From Flavobacterium sandaracinum (GTDB taxonomy: Bacteria > Bacteroidota > Bacteroidia > Flavobacteriales > Flavobacteriaceae), in NCBI RefSeq assembly GCF_004349135.1, contig NZ_SMFN01000008.1, positions 1 through 64,000 on the forward strand: a stretch of DNA of 64,000 nt. The letters are read 5' to 3'. The notes below the pieces were generated by a model, which saw only the letters and a program-made list of their open reading frames with translations, ran no database searches and had not been told where the DNA came from. Shown here piece after piece: positions 53,151 to 62,230 of the stretch; the first letter of the stretch is position 1; each line of letters opens with the position of its first letter. Made by a program: the position numbers and the translations under genes.

Positions 53151-53315
53151 ATGAGGTTTTACTACTATAAATATGGTACATTTTATCACGAAATGAAAGC
53201 TAAATTGATGCATTTAGGGTTCCATTTACGAGCTTTAGAAAATGGATTCTATGATAAAAAGACAGGAGAACAGCTGGAAGTTGACGGTATATTCTTTAAA
53301 ATAAATAAGATCTAA
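53151..53315 (+). CDS. Possible 54-residue small protein on the opposite strand
   Basis: An ATG at 53151 opens a frame of 54 codons ending at TAA 53313-53315: MRFYYYKYGTFYHEMKAKLM, then HLGFHLRALENGFYDKKTGE, then a strand-like end. The composition is that of a folded soluble protein with an N-terminal aromatic cluster. It sits in the 295-base gap between FkbM and the GT4 gene, against the direction of the cluster, with no known family. It could be a real small gene or a remnant of a longer one. Confidence 0.4.
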   Translation: MRFYYYKYGTFYHEMKAKLMHLGFHLRALENGFYDKKTGEQLEVDGIFFKINKI

Positions 53316-53316
53316 A

Positions 53317-54531
53317 TCAATAAAATTGTTTGCTTTTCTTTATCAAATCTTGCTCGAATTGTGGCAATACACTTTCGAGAGCAAAATTTTCTACCACGTA
53401 TTGTCTTGCTCTTAAGCCCATTGATTTTGCTATTTCGGGATTTTCTTTTAATTGGAGCAATACCTGTTTTACTGTTTCAATACTGTTTTCATGGAAATAA
53501 CCCCCCCCTTGAGAATGCTCAAAATTGTTCTTTATTTCAGAATCTTCGTGGCCAGTAACTATGGAAGGCTTTGCGCTTGCCATCATTCCTAAAATTTTTG
53601 AAGGCATTACTAGATCTTTGAACTCTGGTTTTTGAAACAATACATGAACATCTGCTTGACACAACAAATCATTTAACTGATTATAAGGGACTGGCGGACA
53701 ATAGGTAAAATTCCCTAGGCTTTGCAACTGCTGCACAATTTCCTCTCGTTTTGCGCCTTCACCAACCAAATAAAAATGGAATTCAGGATGCATCTGCATT
53801 GCTGTTACAAACGCCATGTAGAAATCCCAATCTTGCTTTTCACCAATGTTACCCGAGTAAAGAATGTTGAACGTAGTACTACTAAATGCTTTATGCTCTT
53901 GGACATTTTCAGGATTTATGATGGAATAATCAATCCAATTAGGAAAGTAGATTGAATCAACGCTAGATTTGTGCGCTAATTTGATCATCATGCCTTTACT
54001 AATAGTACTATTAAAGTCCGCTCTGTTTAATGTCCATTTTTCAATTTGAAATAAAATCTTAGAGGTGATCTGATGCTTAGACGGTACCTTAGTTTTCAAG
54101 GCGGCATCAAATTCAAAATCCTGTATGTGAATCCAAAACATTCCTCCTTTGCATATTTTTAAAAACCAACCTAAAATAATGGAAACTGTGAAAGGCATAA
54201 CGACAATAATCACATCCGATTTTTTGATTTTTAAAACATTAACAACAGAACCCATAAGGAAATGAACCATTTGAAGGACTCTTTTGAAAAAAGTTGGTTT
54301 TGCGGGTGTGTATTGCTTGAATCTATATACTGTGACGTGGTTTATCGTTTCTTTCGAAAAAAGGGGGCTATTAGCATATTCAGCATGAACCTTCCATTGC
54401 GGATAGTAAGGAACCCCAGTTATAATGGTAACCTCATGTTTGAGCGCCAGAAATTCTGCCATACCAGTTGTGTATAAACCAATCCCGCTGTCCTCTGGGA
54501 AATAATTATGGCCAATTATAGTAATTTTCAT
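53317..54531 (-). CDS. Family 4 glycosyltransferase (WcaI-like)
   Basis: This 404-residue protein starts MKITIIGHNYFPEDSGIGLY. The N-terminal GT-B half ends near 200 with FNSTISKGMMIKL, and the C-terminal GT-B half has FNILYSGNIGEKQDWDFYM, YLVGEGAKREEI and LVMPSKILGMMASAKPSIVT (the E-x7-E-like donor region is partly replaced). A membrane-like segment lies near 100-125. It is similar to WcaI-type colanic acid fucosyltransferases and adds a sugar to the repeat unit. Its stop lies close to the small ORF on the other strand. Confidence 0.9.
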   Translation of the reverse strand: MKITIIGHNYFPEDSGIGLYTTGMAEFLALKHEVTIITGVPYYPQWKVHAEYANSPLFSKETINHVTVYRFKQYTPAKPTFFKRVLQMVHFLMGSVVNVLKIKKSDVIIVVMPFTVSIILGWFLKICKGGMFWIHIQDFEFDAALKTKVPSKHQITSKILFQIEKWTLNRADFNSTISKGMMIKLAHKSSVDSIYFPNWIDYSIINPENVQEHKAFSSTTFNILYSGNIGEKQDWDFYMAFVTAMQMHPEFHFYLVGEGAKREEIVQQLQSLGNFTYCPPVPYNQLNDLLCQADVHVLFQKPEFKDLVMPSKILGMMASAKPSIVTGHEDSEIKNNFEHSQGGGYFHENSIETVKQVLLQLKENPEIAKSMGLRARQYVVENFALESVLPQFEQDLIKKSKQFY

Positions 54532-54540
54532 AGTTGCCGT

Positions 54541-55632
54541 TTATTTCCTAATTGTTTCTAAAATTGTACTTTCTAGAGTAGTAATAAATTTGGTTTCAGT
54601 AAACCTCTGCCTAGCATAGACTCCGTTTGCTATTGCTTTTTTTTGTAATTCCGCCCAATTTGAAATTATGAATTTCAATTTTAAATACAAATCTTCTTCA
54701 CTTTTTTCGATACAAAATACTGCGTTTTCCTCTGAACAAATATCGGGAATTCCGGCATGTTTTGTAGTTAGTATTAACGCATTAAAAGCCATTGCCTCTA
54801 AAATACTAATGGGTTGTCCTTCCATACTGAAAAAAGTAGGTAGACAAAAAACATTTCCCCAAATCAACAAGTCTTGCTTGGCGGTTCCAGAGACAATTCC
54901 TAGATAGGATACATTACTCAATTCTGCCACTAACCCATCTACATTGTTGTCTTTTATCTTGTTTCCTGCAATTTTAACTTCTATAAATAGACCTTCTTCA
55001 TTCAATCTTTTAATCACTTTAAGCAATAGGTTTATCCCTTTTTCTTCTAATAAATTACTTAAGAAGAAAAGTCGTATTGCGGAAAAATCTTTTTGCTGCA
55101 ACACTATTTCCTCAGAAAGCAATAATTTATCTTCTACAAAATTATACAATTCATAAACAGCATCTTCCGCAATAAATGGAGTCAAGTTGTCTCTTAATGA
55201 ATTAGAAAGGACGATTCCTGTATCGAATGAAGCAATGAGTTTAAAAAAAAGAGTCTTTTTTATTCCATGTAACGAATGATATTCTTTTTTTAGATGGTTG
55301 CTGTGCAAATGAAGGAGTGTCTTCTTGTTTAAAATTTTCGCCAAAATTATGAAAGGGGCATATTTTAGGACGCCAAAAAAGGTAATACCAATAGTGATAT
55401 AAACGGCATCGGCTGCGAAAATTTTGTAGCTCTGAAAATAAGTCTTTAGAAAGTTCAACTTCTCAAATGAGAAAGTACCAATGGCACTATTGACGGCGTC
55501 TGAAAGTTCGGTATTTATTTTTTTTACATTCCAACCCCTATTGGCTAAGCCATTTGTAACAACTTGGTTGGACAAACTAATTCCTTTTGGTGGACCTGGA
55601 AAAGGGCCAATGATAAGCAAGTTATGTCTCAT
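54541..55632 (-). CDS. Family 4 glycosyltransferase
   Basis: This 363-residue protein starts MRHNLLIIGPFPGPPKGISL and has an LLHLHSNHLKKEY segment. The donor half is KIKDNNVDGLVAEL, YLGIVSGTAKQDLL and FLPTFFSMEGQPISILEAMA, which holds the E-x7-E motif of GT4. It adds a sugar to the lipid-linked repeat unit. It overlaps the O-antigen ligase-type gene upstream by four bases (ATGA) and is nine bases from the next GT4 gene. Confidence 0.92.
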   Translation of the reverse strand: MRHNLLIIGPFPGPPKGISLSNQVVTNGLANRGWNVKKINTELSDAVNSAIGTFSFEKLNFLKTYFQSYKIFAADAVYITIGITFFGVLKYAPFIILAKILNKKTLLHLHSNHLKKEYHSLHGIKKTLFFKLIASFDTGIVLSNSLRDNLTPFIAEDAVYELYNFVEDKLLLSEEIVLQQKDFSAIRLFFLSNLLEEKGINLLLKVIKRLNEEGLFIEVKIAGNKIKDNNVDGLVAELSNVSYLGIVSGTAKQDLLIWGNVFCLPTFFSMEGQPISILEAMAFNALILTTKHAGIPDICSEENAVFCIEKSEEDLYLKLKFIISNWAELQKKAIANGVYARQRFTETKFITTLESTILETIRK

Positions 55633-56843
55633 TTTGAAATGTTTTTATCAAACTCCGAAGTGTAAATAAACATACTGGTAATAAAGGAGTAAATGATTAT
55701 TCCGTTTTGCCGTTCCAGAACACTTTCGAAAAGAAAGACAAAAATAAAAAATAATAAAAAGACGATTGCTTCCGCATTTTTTCGCTTCATAAAATTTCGA
55801 AATAAGTAAGCTACTGAAAATAAATACAAAAGAATACCAATAACACCAGTAGCTAATCCTATTTGAAGATATTGATTGTGTGCATTATAATTTTCTTTGG
55901 ATAAAACTGCATAACCATCCAAAGCCAATTGTTTGCTTAAAACTTCTTGGGCATCTCCTACACCATATCCTAAATAATTTGAATTTTTAATTACTTTTTC
56001 ACTTGTATTCCATAAAATATACCTAATTCCAGAGGAGGTTTCCTTGTTATTTACCACTTTACTAGTGTCGAATAGTTCTAAAAAACGGCTTCTGATTTCG
56101 GTGACACAAAGCGATACTAAAAATAGTCCAATAAAAACAAAGACCAATTTAGCGGTCTGTTTTTTGTCGTTTTTGAGGAATAATAAGATACCGGATAGAA
56201 TAAAAAAGGAAGCGATTACACCTTTTCTAGCTAGTATTAAAAGTCCAAAAATTAAAATTAGAAACAGAATAAAGTTTAATATTTTGTTTTTAAAACCTTC
56301 GATCAAAATAAAAAACAAGGCAATTGAAAAAAAGATGGAGCTATAAATAGGATGTTCATTCAAACCCCAAAATTCATAAGTTATATAGGAATAGCAAGTA
56401 TACAGATCCAGTTTTTGGCTAAAATAACCTAATTGAAATAGGTAAATAAATAGCAGACTTGAGTAGATACTAGCCGCAACAATAACCGTTTTACGGAATA
56501 GTTTATTAAAAATAATTTTTGTTTCTAAGGTCAAAAAAGAATATCCAAGCGGAATCAGGACAATGGGAATACAACGAAGTAAAATTGTAAAACCTCTTTG
56601 AATATTTTCCGAAAACAGTAGGCTGATTGCATAACAAATGAAAAAAATACTGCTTATAATTAGCGTTTTTATTTCAATTTTAATGGTTTTTCTGTTTTTA
56701 AAAAGTGAAAAAAGACTCCAGACAAAAAAAACAAATACCGTCAAAGGCTTTAGCTTAAAAGGCAATAACACGAATAAACCACAAAAAAAAGCAACATAAG
56801 GACCTACTTTTTCAAGTGTAAAATCTTTTATTTTCATGCTCAT
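55629..56843 (-). CDS. O-antigen ligase-type (Wzy_C) membrane protein
   Basis: This 404-residue protein has 10-12 membrane helices. The large periplasmic loop before the last helices contains YLGYGVGDAQEVLSKQLALD and YNAHNQYLQIGLATGVIGIL, the NAHNxYL motif of Wzy_C/WaaL proteins. LARKGVIASFFILSGILLFL is the Wzy_C core. It joins an undecaprenol-linked glycan to another acceptor or polymerises it. It overlaps the neighbouring Wzy polymerase and GT4 genes by four bases on both sides. Confidence 0.9.
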   Translation of the reverse strand: MSMKIKDFTLEKVGPYVAFFCGLFVLLPFKLKPLTVFVFFVWSLFSLFKNRKTIKIEIKTLIISSIFFICYAISLLFSENIQRGFTILLRCIPIVLIPLGYSFLTLETKIIFNKLFRKTVIVAASIYSSLLFIYLFQLGYFSQKLDLYTCYSYITYEFWGLNEHPIYSSIFFSIALFFILIEGFKNKILNFILFLILIFGLLILARKGVIASFFILSGILLFLKNDKKQTAKLVFVFIGLFLVSLCVTEIRSRFLELFDTSKVVNNKETSSGIRYILWNTSEKVIKNSNYLGYGVGDAQEVLSKQLALDGYAVLSKENYNAHNQYLQIGLATGVIGILLYLFSVAYLFRNFMKRKNAEAIVFLLFFIFVFLFESVLERQNGIIIYSFITSMFIYTSEFDKNISK

Positions 56844-58129
56844 TGTTTCTGAAAATTACTAGAATTTGTTTTAAGAGGCATTTTAATTTTAACTCTTTTT
56901 AAAATAAAATAAAGCATATAAAGTGCCATCGAATAGTATATAAAACGATGGGAAGATCTAAGGTTGTACTCAAAACTATGAACTACATATAAAGCTAATA
57001 CTAAAAATTGGAGTACTGCCCAAAAATATTTTTTATGAAGGACTTGACTTTTGATAAAAAAATCTATCGCCGCAAAATAATAACCCAATAGCGAATAATA
57101 AAAGATACTAAAAAGTGGATATTTAGCCAGTTCCCCTATGGCTGTATAGGGAGCAATTTCATTTATCCTGAGTTTTGAGGCAATTGCATACCAGTTTGTC
57201 AGCCTTCCAGGTAATGGGTTTAATGTGGTGACTAAATTACTTATAGAAGCATTTTTATAAACGTGAATGGTCTCCGAAGTTGCATAAAATCCAAAAATAA
57301 ACGTATAATAAATATTCATGATTGTATACTTGAACAGAATCTCCGGTTTAGAAACCGTTGCCTTCAAATAGGGAATAAGCCCATGCGTGTTGGACTCCAA
57401 TCGCAGCGAAATATTATACCCAAAAAAAACAATAACAAAAGGAATAAAGAAAACAAAAAATCTTTTGGCACGCTCATGATTCAAAAACACGGAATAACTC
57501 AACCCAAATGCTACTAAATAAATTGTTGCTGACCTACTCCCCACTCCTATCCCAACGGTCATTGCAATAAGAAATGCCGCTACCGCAAGAGATCTATTTT
57601 GCCTGTAAAGCGTACCTGACAATAAGCAAAGAACAATAAATAAATTTTGATAAATAATTTTAAAAATTGAATTGTCCTTAGGGATATATTCGACTCGATA
57701 AAACAACATTGAACCATAATCAATATAAACCAAAACGATACAAACAATAGCTATCGCAAATATTACGATGGAAATTTGATTGGTATTGAGCTTTATATTT
57801 TGAACGTTTATGATTTTGATCCGCTGCTTCGCTAAAGTAAAATACGACTTATTCAAAAAGGAATATATAAAAACGCCTATTAAAAAAAGTAAAAGCATTT
57901 TTATGTAAACTAAAAAGGTTCGGTTAAACTTATTTTTTCCAATAAAATCAAATTGAAAAAAATTAAATTTCTCATACCTAGGATAGAAATTATGATATAG
58001 AACCGTTGAAACTAAAACCCCAATAAAGAATAACACAAAAACATCAACAGGAGACAGCAAAAATATTTTTCGCTTCCAATAGAGCATCCCTACCAGCAAG
58101 AACAAAAAAAATAAAATTACGATCATCAT
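56840..58129 (-). CDS. Wzy-type oligosaccharide repeat-unit polymerase
   Basis: This 429-residue protein has 10-12 membrane helices. The GSRSATIYLVAF motif and SLRLESNTHGLIPYLKATVS are typical of O-antigen polymerases. A periplasmic loop near 270-330 carries polar residues. It links repeat units at the periplasmic face after flipping. Two adjacent ATGs (58129 and 58126) are possible starts. It overlaps the ligase-type gene by four bases. Confidence 0.88.
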   Translation of the reverse strand: MMIVILFFLFLLVGMLYWKRKIFLLSPVDVFVLFFIGVLVSTVLYHNFYPRYEKFNFFQFDFIGKNKFNRTFLVYIKMLLLFLIGVFIYSFLNKSYFTLAKQRIKIINVQNIKLNTNQISIVIFAIAIVCIVLVYIDYGSMLFYRVEYIPKDNSIFKIIYQNLFIVLCLLSGTLYRQNRSLAVAAFLIAMTVGIGVGSRSATIYLVAFGLSYSVFLNHERAKRFFVFFIPFVIVFFGYNISLRLESNTHGLIPYLKATVSKPEILFKYTIMNIYYTFIFGFYATSETIHVYKNASISNLVTTLNPLPGRLTNWYAIASKLRINEIAPYTAIGELAKYPLFSIFYYSLLGYYFAAIDFFIKSQVLHKKYFWAVLQFLVLALYVVHSFEYNLRSSHRFIYYSMALYMLYFILKRVKIKMPLKTNSSNFQKQ

Positions 58130-58146
58130 TCTATGTTTTGGAAATA

Positions 58147-58557
58147 CTAGCTTCTTTCAAGCGCTTTAATTGCAGCGTTTGTATTGTAAAAATTGGCTGT
58201 ATGTCCTACAATATACATATAGAGCTCGCCCTCTTTCTCGTCCATTAAGGAAATTTGAGGACTCGATTCTGGTCCTTTGAATACTTTAATAGAATACGTT
58301 GGTGTTTTGTAAACTGGAATACTATCCGCATTTGTAGCTTCATACCATCCAGAAGCATTCTTTCCTACAAATACCTTTCCTGTTAACCGGTTTAAAACGA
58401 CTAAGGTATACTCATTAGCCTCTACTTGATAGAGTTCCATTTGATATTTTTGTTTGTTTACAATTTCTTTTAGACTGAAAGAATCCGCTTTCTTTTCCTC
58501 CTCTTTACAGGATACTGCCAATACTAAAACAAATATCAAATAAATATACTTTTTCAT
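58147..58557 (-). CDS. Small lipoprotein inside the polysaccharide cluster
   Basis: This 136-residue protein has a lipoprotein signal (MKKYIYLIFVLVLAVSC, Cys17). The remainder is a strand-rich domain with YQMELYQVEANEYTLVVLNR, KVFVGKNASGWYEATN and GELYMYIVGHTANFYNTNAA. It is not a known polysaccharide-export protein, because it has no Wza-like motifs. It lies 17 bases upstream of the polymerase gene and 123 bases downstream of the flippase gene. I do not recognise a family. Confidence 0.7.
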   Translation of the reverse strand: MKKYIYLIFVLVLAVSCKEEEKKADSFSLKEIVNKQKYQMELYQVEANEYTLVVLNRLTGKVFVGKNASGWYEATNADSIPVYKTPTYSIKVFKGPESSPQISLMDEKEGELYMYIVGHTANFYNTNAAIKALERS

Positions 58558-58680
58558 TTTTTAGTTTTTTTTAATTCAGATTTTGTACAAATATAGTAGC
58601 TATTTTTAATTTTCATTATTAAAACACATTATAATCATCACCTTTTAAAATCGTTTCCTGTATCTTATTTTAGGTTCTAA

Positions 58681-59925
58681 TTACAATAACGTTTTCTTTT
58701 TAATAGCAAAATAAAAAATAAGTAAAACCATAATTATATCAACACTAATACGAAGAATGACTAAATTTTTAAAACTCATTTGTCCCATAAAGTACAGCAA
58801 CAATACTACAAAAATATAAATCAAACAAGAAAAAACAAGCGCGTAATTATATTGTTTTAATGCCCCAAAAGCTACTAATGAACAACTTCCTATGATGATG
58901 GAACTACTGATTACTGGTATCAATACTACCAATGATTTTAGTAAATAGGCATATTTCCCCATAGGAATCCCGCCAAAAAAGATCATTAATTCTTCGGAAA
59001 AATAATAAATACTTCCTGCAAAGAACAAAGCACTGCAGATTGTAAAAAGAACTAGTTTTTGTAAAAATAGTTTATTCCTTGTACGCACAATAGATGGAAA
59101 AACAGCTTGTTGAATGACTTCAAAAGGAAAAATAAAAGCGAAAATTATTTTAGAAGCTATGTCAAAACCGGAGACTAAATTTTTAGAACAGAAATAACCA
59201 ATTAAAAAGATGGTGCCAAAATTTAAAAAAAGTGTTGAAAATCGTCCTAAAAAAAATAAGTAGCCTTCTTTTAGGTAAAATTTCAAAGTCGTTAGGGGAA
59301 CGATTATGAATTTAAAGTTGGATACTTTTTTCAAGAAATAAAATCCCAACCCTCCCCAAACTAAGTTCGAAACTACCAAAATAAATATATAGACTAAGAT
59401 ATGATTTGCATTTTTCACAAACAGTATCGTAAGAATAACCAATAAAGATCTGGAAATAACACTTACGATGGCAATGGGTTTCATTTTTTCGATTCCTTGA
59501 AAATACCAAATTGGAAATAAAATTTCTCCAATTCCCATCAGTAACATAAAAAATAGCAGATGGATAACTTTTGCTATTTCATCATTAAAAGAAAATAACC
59601 CCAGCAGTAAAAAACCAAAGACAAATAATCCTGTTTTTATGGTTAAAATGGCAGAAATAATTTCGTCTATCTTAGCCTTATTTTGTTTGTTTTCAACAAT
59701 ATATTTTGCCACATACATGTCAAACCCAAAATTAACTAGTATTAAAAAGTATTGCGTAAATGAATCAACCCAAGTAAGAATGCCATAGCCTTGTTCTCCT
59801 AAAGTCCTTATTAAATAACCCAACAAGATATACTTTGAAAGTATATTGGTAAACTTAATAACACTAAAATAAAAAAAGTTATGTGCAACTTCATTACTTA
59901 ATGATAGGTATATTTTTCTCCACAT
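58681..59925 (-). CDS. Wzx-type oligosaccharide flippase
   Basis: This 414-residue protein has about 12 membrane helices. The N-terminal part LIRTLGEQGYGILTWVDSFT is the MOP/Wzx signature, and ILFPIWYFQGIEKMKPIAIV is conserved in the middle. It flips the lipid-linked repeat unit to the periplasm. It differs clearly from the flippase at 19678-21144, so the window encodes two glycan exporters. It lies 30 bases from rfbD. Confidence 0.92.
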   Translation of the reverse strand: MWRKIYLSLSNEVAHNFFYFSVIKFTNILSKYILLGYLIRTLGEQGYGILTWVDSFTQYFLILVNFGFDMYVAKYIVENKQNKAKIDEIISAILTIKTGLFVFGFLLLGLFSFNDEIAKVIHLLFFMLLMGIGEILFPIWYFQGIEKMKPIAIVSVISRSLLVILTILFVKNANHILVYIFILVVSNLVWGGLGFYFLKKVSNFKFIIVPLTTLKFYLKEGYLFFLGRFSTLFLNFGTIFLIGYFCSKNLVSGFDIASKIIFAFIFPFEVIQQAVFPSIVRTRNKLFLQKLVLFTICSALFFAGSIYYFSEELMIFFGGIPMGKYAYLLKSLVVLIPVISSSIIIGSCSLVAFGALKQYNYALVFSCLIYIFVVLLLYFMGQMSFKNLVILRISVDIIMVLLIFYFAIKKKTLL

Positions 59926-59955
59926 TTACTTTCAAATTAGTTGTGTTTCCTTAGA

Positions 59956-60804
59956 CTAAATTGTTTCTTCCCATGTTTTAATTTCAATATCAAATGTCTT
60001 TTTGATCTTGCTTTTATCTAAAACACTGTAGCGAGGTCTGTACGCAGGGGTTGGATACTTAGAACTTGGTATTGGTTTTAAATCAATTTTGATGTTGTTG
60101 ACTTCAAATATTTTTTGGGCAAAATCAAACCAGCTGCAGGCTCCTTCATTACTGAAATTGTAAATGCCATAGGTGTTAATTTCTGGGTTTTTATTAGTAA
60201 ACAAAATAATCTGTACCAATACATTCGCTAATTCCACCGCATGTGTAGGTGTTCCTATTTGATCATCAACTACCGCTAATTCGTTTCTTTCTGTGGCTAA
60301 TCGCAACATGGTTTTCATAAAATTATTCCCAAATTGCGAATATACCCAAGATGTTCTTACGATAAAATAGTCTTGTAAAATGCTTTGAATAGCTTTTTCT
60401 CCGTCTAATTTAGTTTGTCCATAAACGCTTTTTGGATTGGGAATTGCGTCTTCGGTGTAAGGTGTTGTTGCATTTCCATCAAAGATAAAATCCGTAGAGA
60501 CATGAATTAATTTGGTTTTGAACTCTTTACAGGCTTCTGCTAAATTTTTAGCACCGGTCAAATTGATTGCAATCGCTTTATCAGGTTCACTTTCGGCCTT
60601 ATCAACGGCGGTGTATGCAGCTGTGTTAATACAAAAATCAGGTTTAATTGTGTTGAAAACGGACGCTATTGCTACTTTTACAGTAATATCGAGTGCTTTA
60701 GAATCACAAAAAACAAAATCAATTTGAGGGTATTTATCGGCAACAAATTGAAGGGACTGCCCTAATTGTCCATTCGCACCTGTTACAAGCACTACCAAGC
60801 GCAT
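59956..60804 (-). CDS. rfbD: dTDP-4-dehydrorhamnose reductase
   Basis: This 282-residue protein has VTGANGQLGQSLQFV (NADPH-binding) and INTAAYTAVDKAE. The substrate part is STDFIFDGNATTPYTE, and the catalytic Tyr-x3-Lys is YGQTKLDGE. RTSWVYSQFGNNFMKTML is also typical of RmlD. It makes dTDP-L-rhamnose in the last step of the pathway. Its start overlaps the end of rfbC by 13 bases. Confidence 0.96.
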   Translation of the reverse strand: MRLVVLVTGANGQLGQSLQFVADKYPQIDFVFCDSKALDITVKVAIASVFNTIKPDFCINTAAYTAVDKAESEPDKAIAINLTGAKNLAEACKEFKTKLIHVSTDFIFDGNATTPYTEDAIPNPKSVYGQTKLDGEKAIQSILQDYFIVRTSWVYSQFGNNFMKTMLRLATERNELAVVDDQIGTPTHAVELANVLVQIILFTNKNPEINTYGIYNFSNEGACSWFDFAQKIFEVNNIKIDLKPIPSSKYPTPAYRPRYSVLDKSKIKKTFDIEIKTWEETI

Positions 60805-61343
60805 TTCGCATTCTCTAAGGTTGGTAACAAGTGGTCCTTTTCAGAAATAACTAATTCCGATACCGGAAATTGCCAATCTATATTAAGTTGAGTATCGTTA
60901 TAGCTAATTCCTCCTTCTGAATCCTTGTTGTAAAAATTATCACATTTATAAAAGAACGTGGCGGTTTCACTTAGTACTAAAAATCCATGCGCAAAACCCC
61001 TTGGCACAAAAAACTGCTTTTGATTTTCGCCAGAAAGTACCACTGAAATGTGCTGTCCAAAAGTCAAAGAATCCGGTCTAATATCGACCGCAACATCTAA
61101 AACTTCGCCTTGTAAAACGCGTACTAATTTAGCTTGTGCATGAATTCCAGTTTGATAATGCAATCCTCTAAGCACACCTTTAGTTGAAAAGGACTGGTTG
61201 TCTTGGACAAAATGAACTTCTTGATGGACTCCTTCTTGAAAGGTATTCTCGTTGAAACTTTCCATAAAATAGCCCCTTTCATCTTTTATGATTTTAGGTT
61301 CTATAATATAACATCCTTCGAGTGTAGTAGGTATAAATTTCAT
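60792..61343 (-). CDS. rfbC: dTDP-4-dehydrorhamnose 3,5-epimerase
   Basis: This 183-residue protein is a jelly-roll epimerase with FVQDNQSFSTKGVLRGLHYQ (catalytic His in LHYQ). It also has KLVRVLQGEVLDVAVDIRP, FVPRGFAHGFLVLSETATFF and YNDTQLNIDW. It epimerises dTDP-4-keto-6-deoxyglucose at C3 and C5. It lies eight bases downstream of rfbA and overlaps rfbD. Confidence 0.97.
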   Translation of the reverse strand: MKFIPTTLEGCYIIEPKIIKDERGYFMESFNENTFQEGVHQEVHFVQDNQSFSTKGVLRGLHYQTGIHAQAKLVRVLQGEVLDVAVDIRPDSLTFGQHISVVLSGENQKQFFVPRGFAHGFLVLSETATFFYKCDNFYNKDSEGGISYNDTQLNIDWQFPVSELVISEKDHLLPTLENAKCAW

Positions 61344-61351
61344 AAATTATT

Positions 61352-62209
61352 TTAAATAATATCTAACAAATGCGTGCCATAGCCACTTTTTAGTAACGGT
61401 TGTGCTATTGCTTTTAACTGTTCGGCATTGATATACCCCATGGTATAAGCAGCCTCTTCAATAGAGCCTATCTTGAGTCCTTGGCGCTCTTCAATAACCT
61501 GTACAAACTGGGATGCCTGCATCAAAGAATTAAATGTTCCCGTATCAAACCAAGCTGTTCCTCGGTCCAGAATGCTGACTTTTAGTTTTCCTCTCCTAAG
61601 ATATTCCTTATTCACATCTGTAATTTCAATTTCTCCGCGTTGACTCGGTTTAATATTGGCTGCAATTTCAACAACGTCATTGTCATAAAAATAAATACCT
61701 GGTACTGCATAATTGGATTTAGGCACCAACGGTTTTTCTTCAATAGAAAGCACTTTACCATTAGTATCAAAATCAACTACGCCATAACGCTCTGGGTCAT
61801 TGACATGATAGGCATAAATAATCCCACCTTCTGGATCATTATTAGCTTGCAGTAAATCAGACAAACCCGTTCCGTAAAAAATATTGTCTCCTAGAACCAG
61901 GGCTACTTTATCTTTGCCAATAAAATCCTTGCCTATGATAAAGGCTTCTGCTAAACCGTTTGGGTGTTCCTGAACAGCGTATTCAAAACGACAGCCCAAC
62001 TTAGATCCATCACCAAGCAATTGTCTAAATAGTGGTAAATCATGCGGTGTAGAAATAATAAGTATTTCTCTAATTCCTGCCCACATCAAGGATGATAGTG
62101 GATAGTAAATCATGGGTTTGTCATAAATAGGCATCAATTGTTTGCTTACGGCTAACGTGAGTGGATGCAAACGGGTTCCTGATCCTCCTGCTAATATTAT
62201 TCCTTTCAT
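61352..62209 (-). CDS. rfbA: Glucose-1-phosphate thymidylyltransferase
   Basis: The product is 285 residues from ATG 62209 ([20 protein letters not shown]). A TTG three codons earlier is less likely. [11 protein letters not shown] and [17 protein letters not shown] are the RmlA nucleotide-binding and Lys-containing motifs. [11 protein letters not shown] and [20 protein letters not shown] follow, and the end is [10 protein letters not shown]. It makes dTDP-glucose from Glc-1-P and dTTP. rfbB, the next enzyme of the pathway, is not in the window. Confidence 0.97.
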   Translation of the reverse strand: MKGIILAGGSGTRLHPLTLAVSKQLMPIYDKPMIYYPLSSLMWAGIREILIISTPHDLPLFRQLLGDGSKLGCRFEYAVQEHPNGLAEAFIIGKDFIGKDKVALVLGDNIFYGTGLSDLLQANNDPEGGIIYAYHVNDPERYGVVDFDTNGKVLSIEEKPLVPKSNYAVPGIYFYDNDVVEIAANIKPSQRGEIEITDVNKEYLRRGKLKVSILDRGTAWFDTGTFNSLMQASQFVQVIEERQGLKIGSIEEAAYTMGYINAEQLKAIAQPLLKSGYGTHLLDII

Positions 62210-62230
62210 AGATTGCAACTTTAGTTTAAA

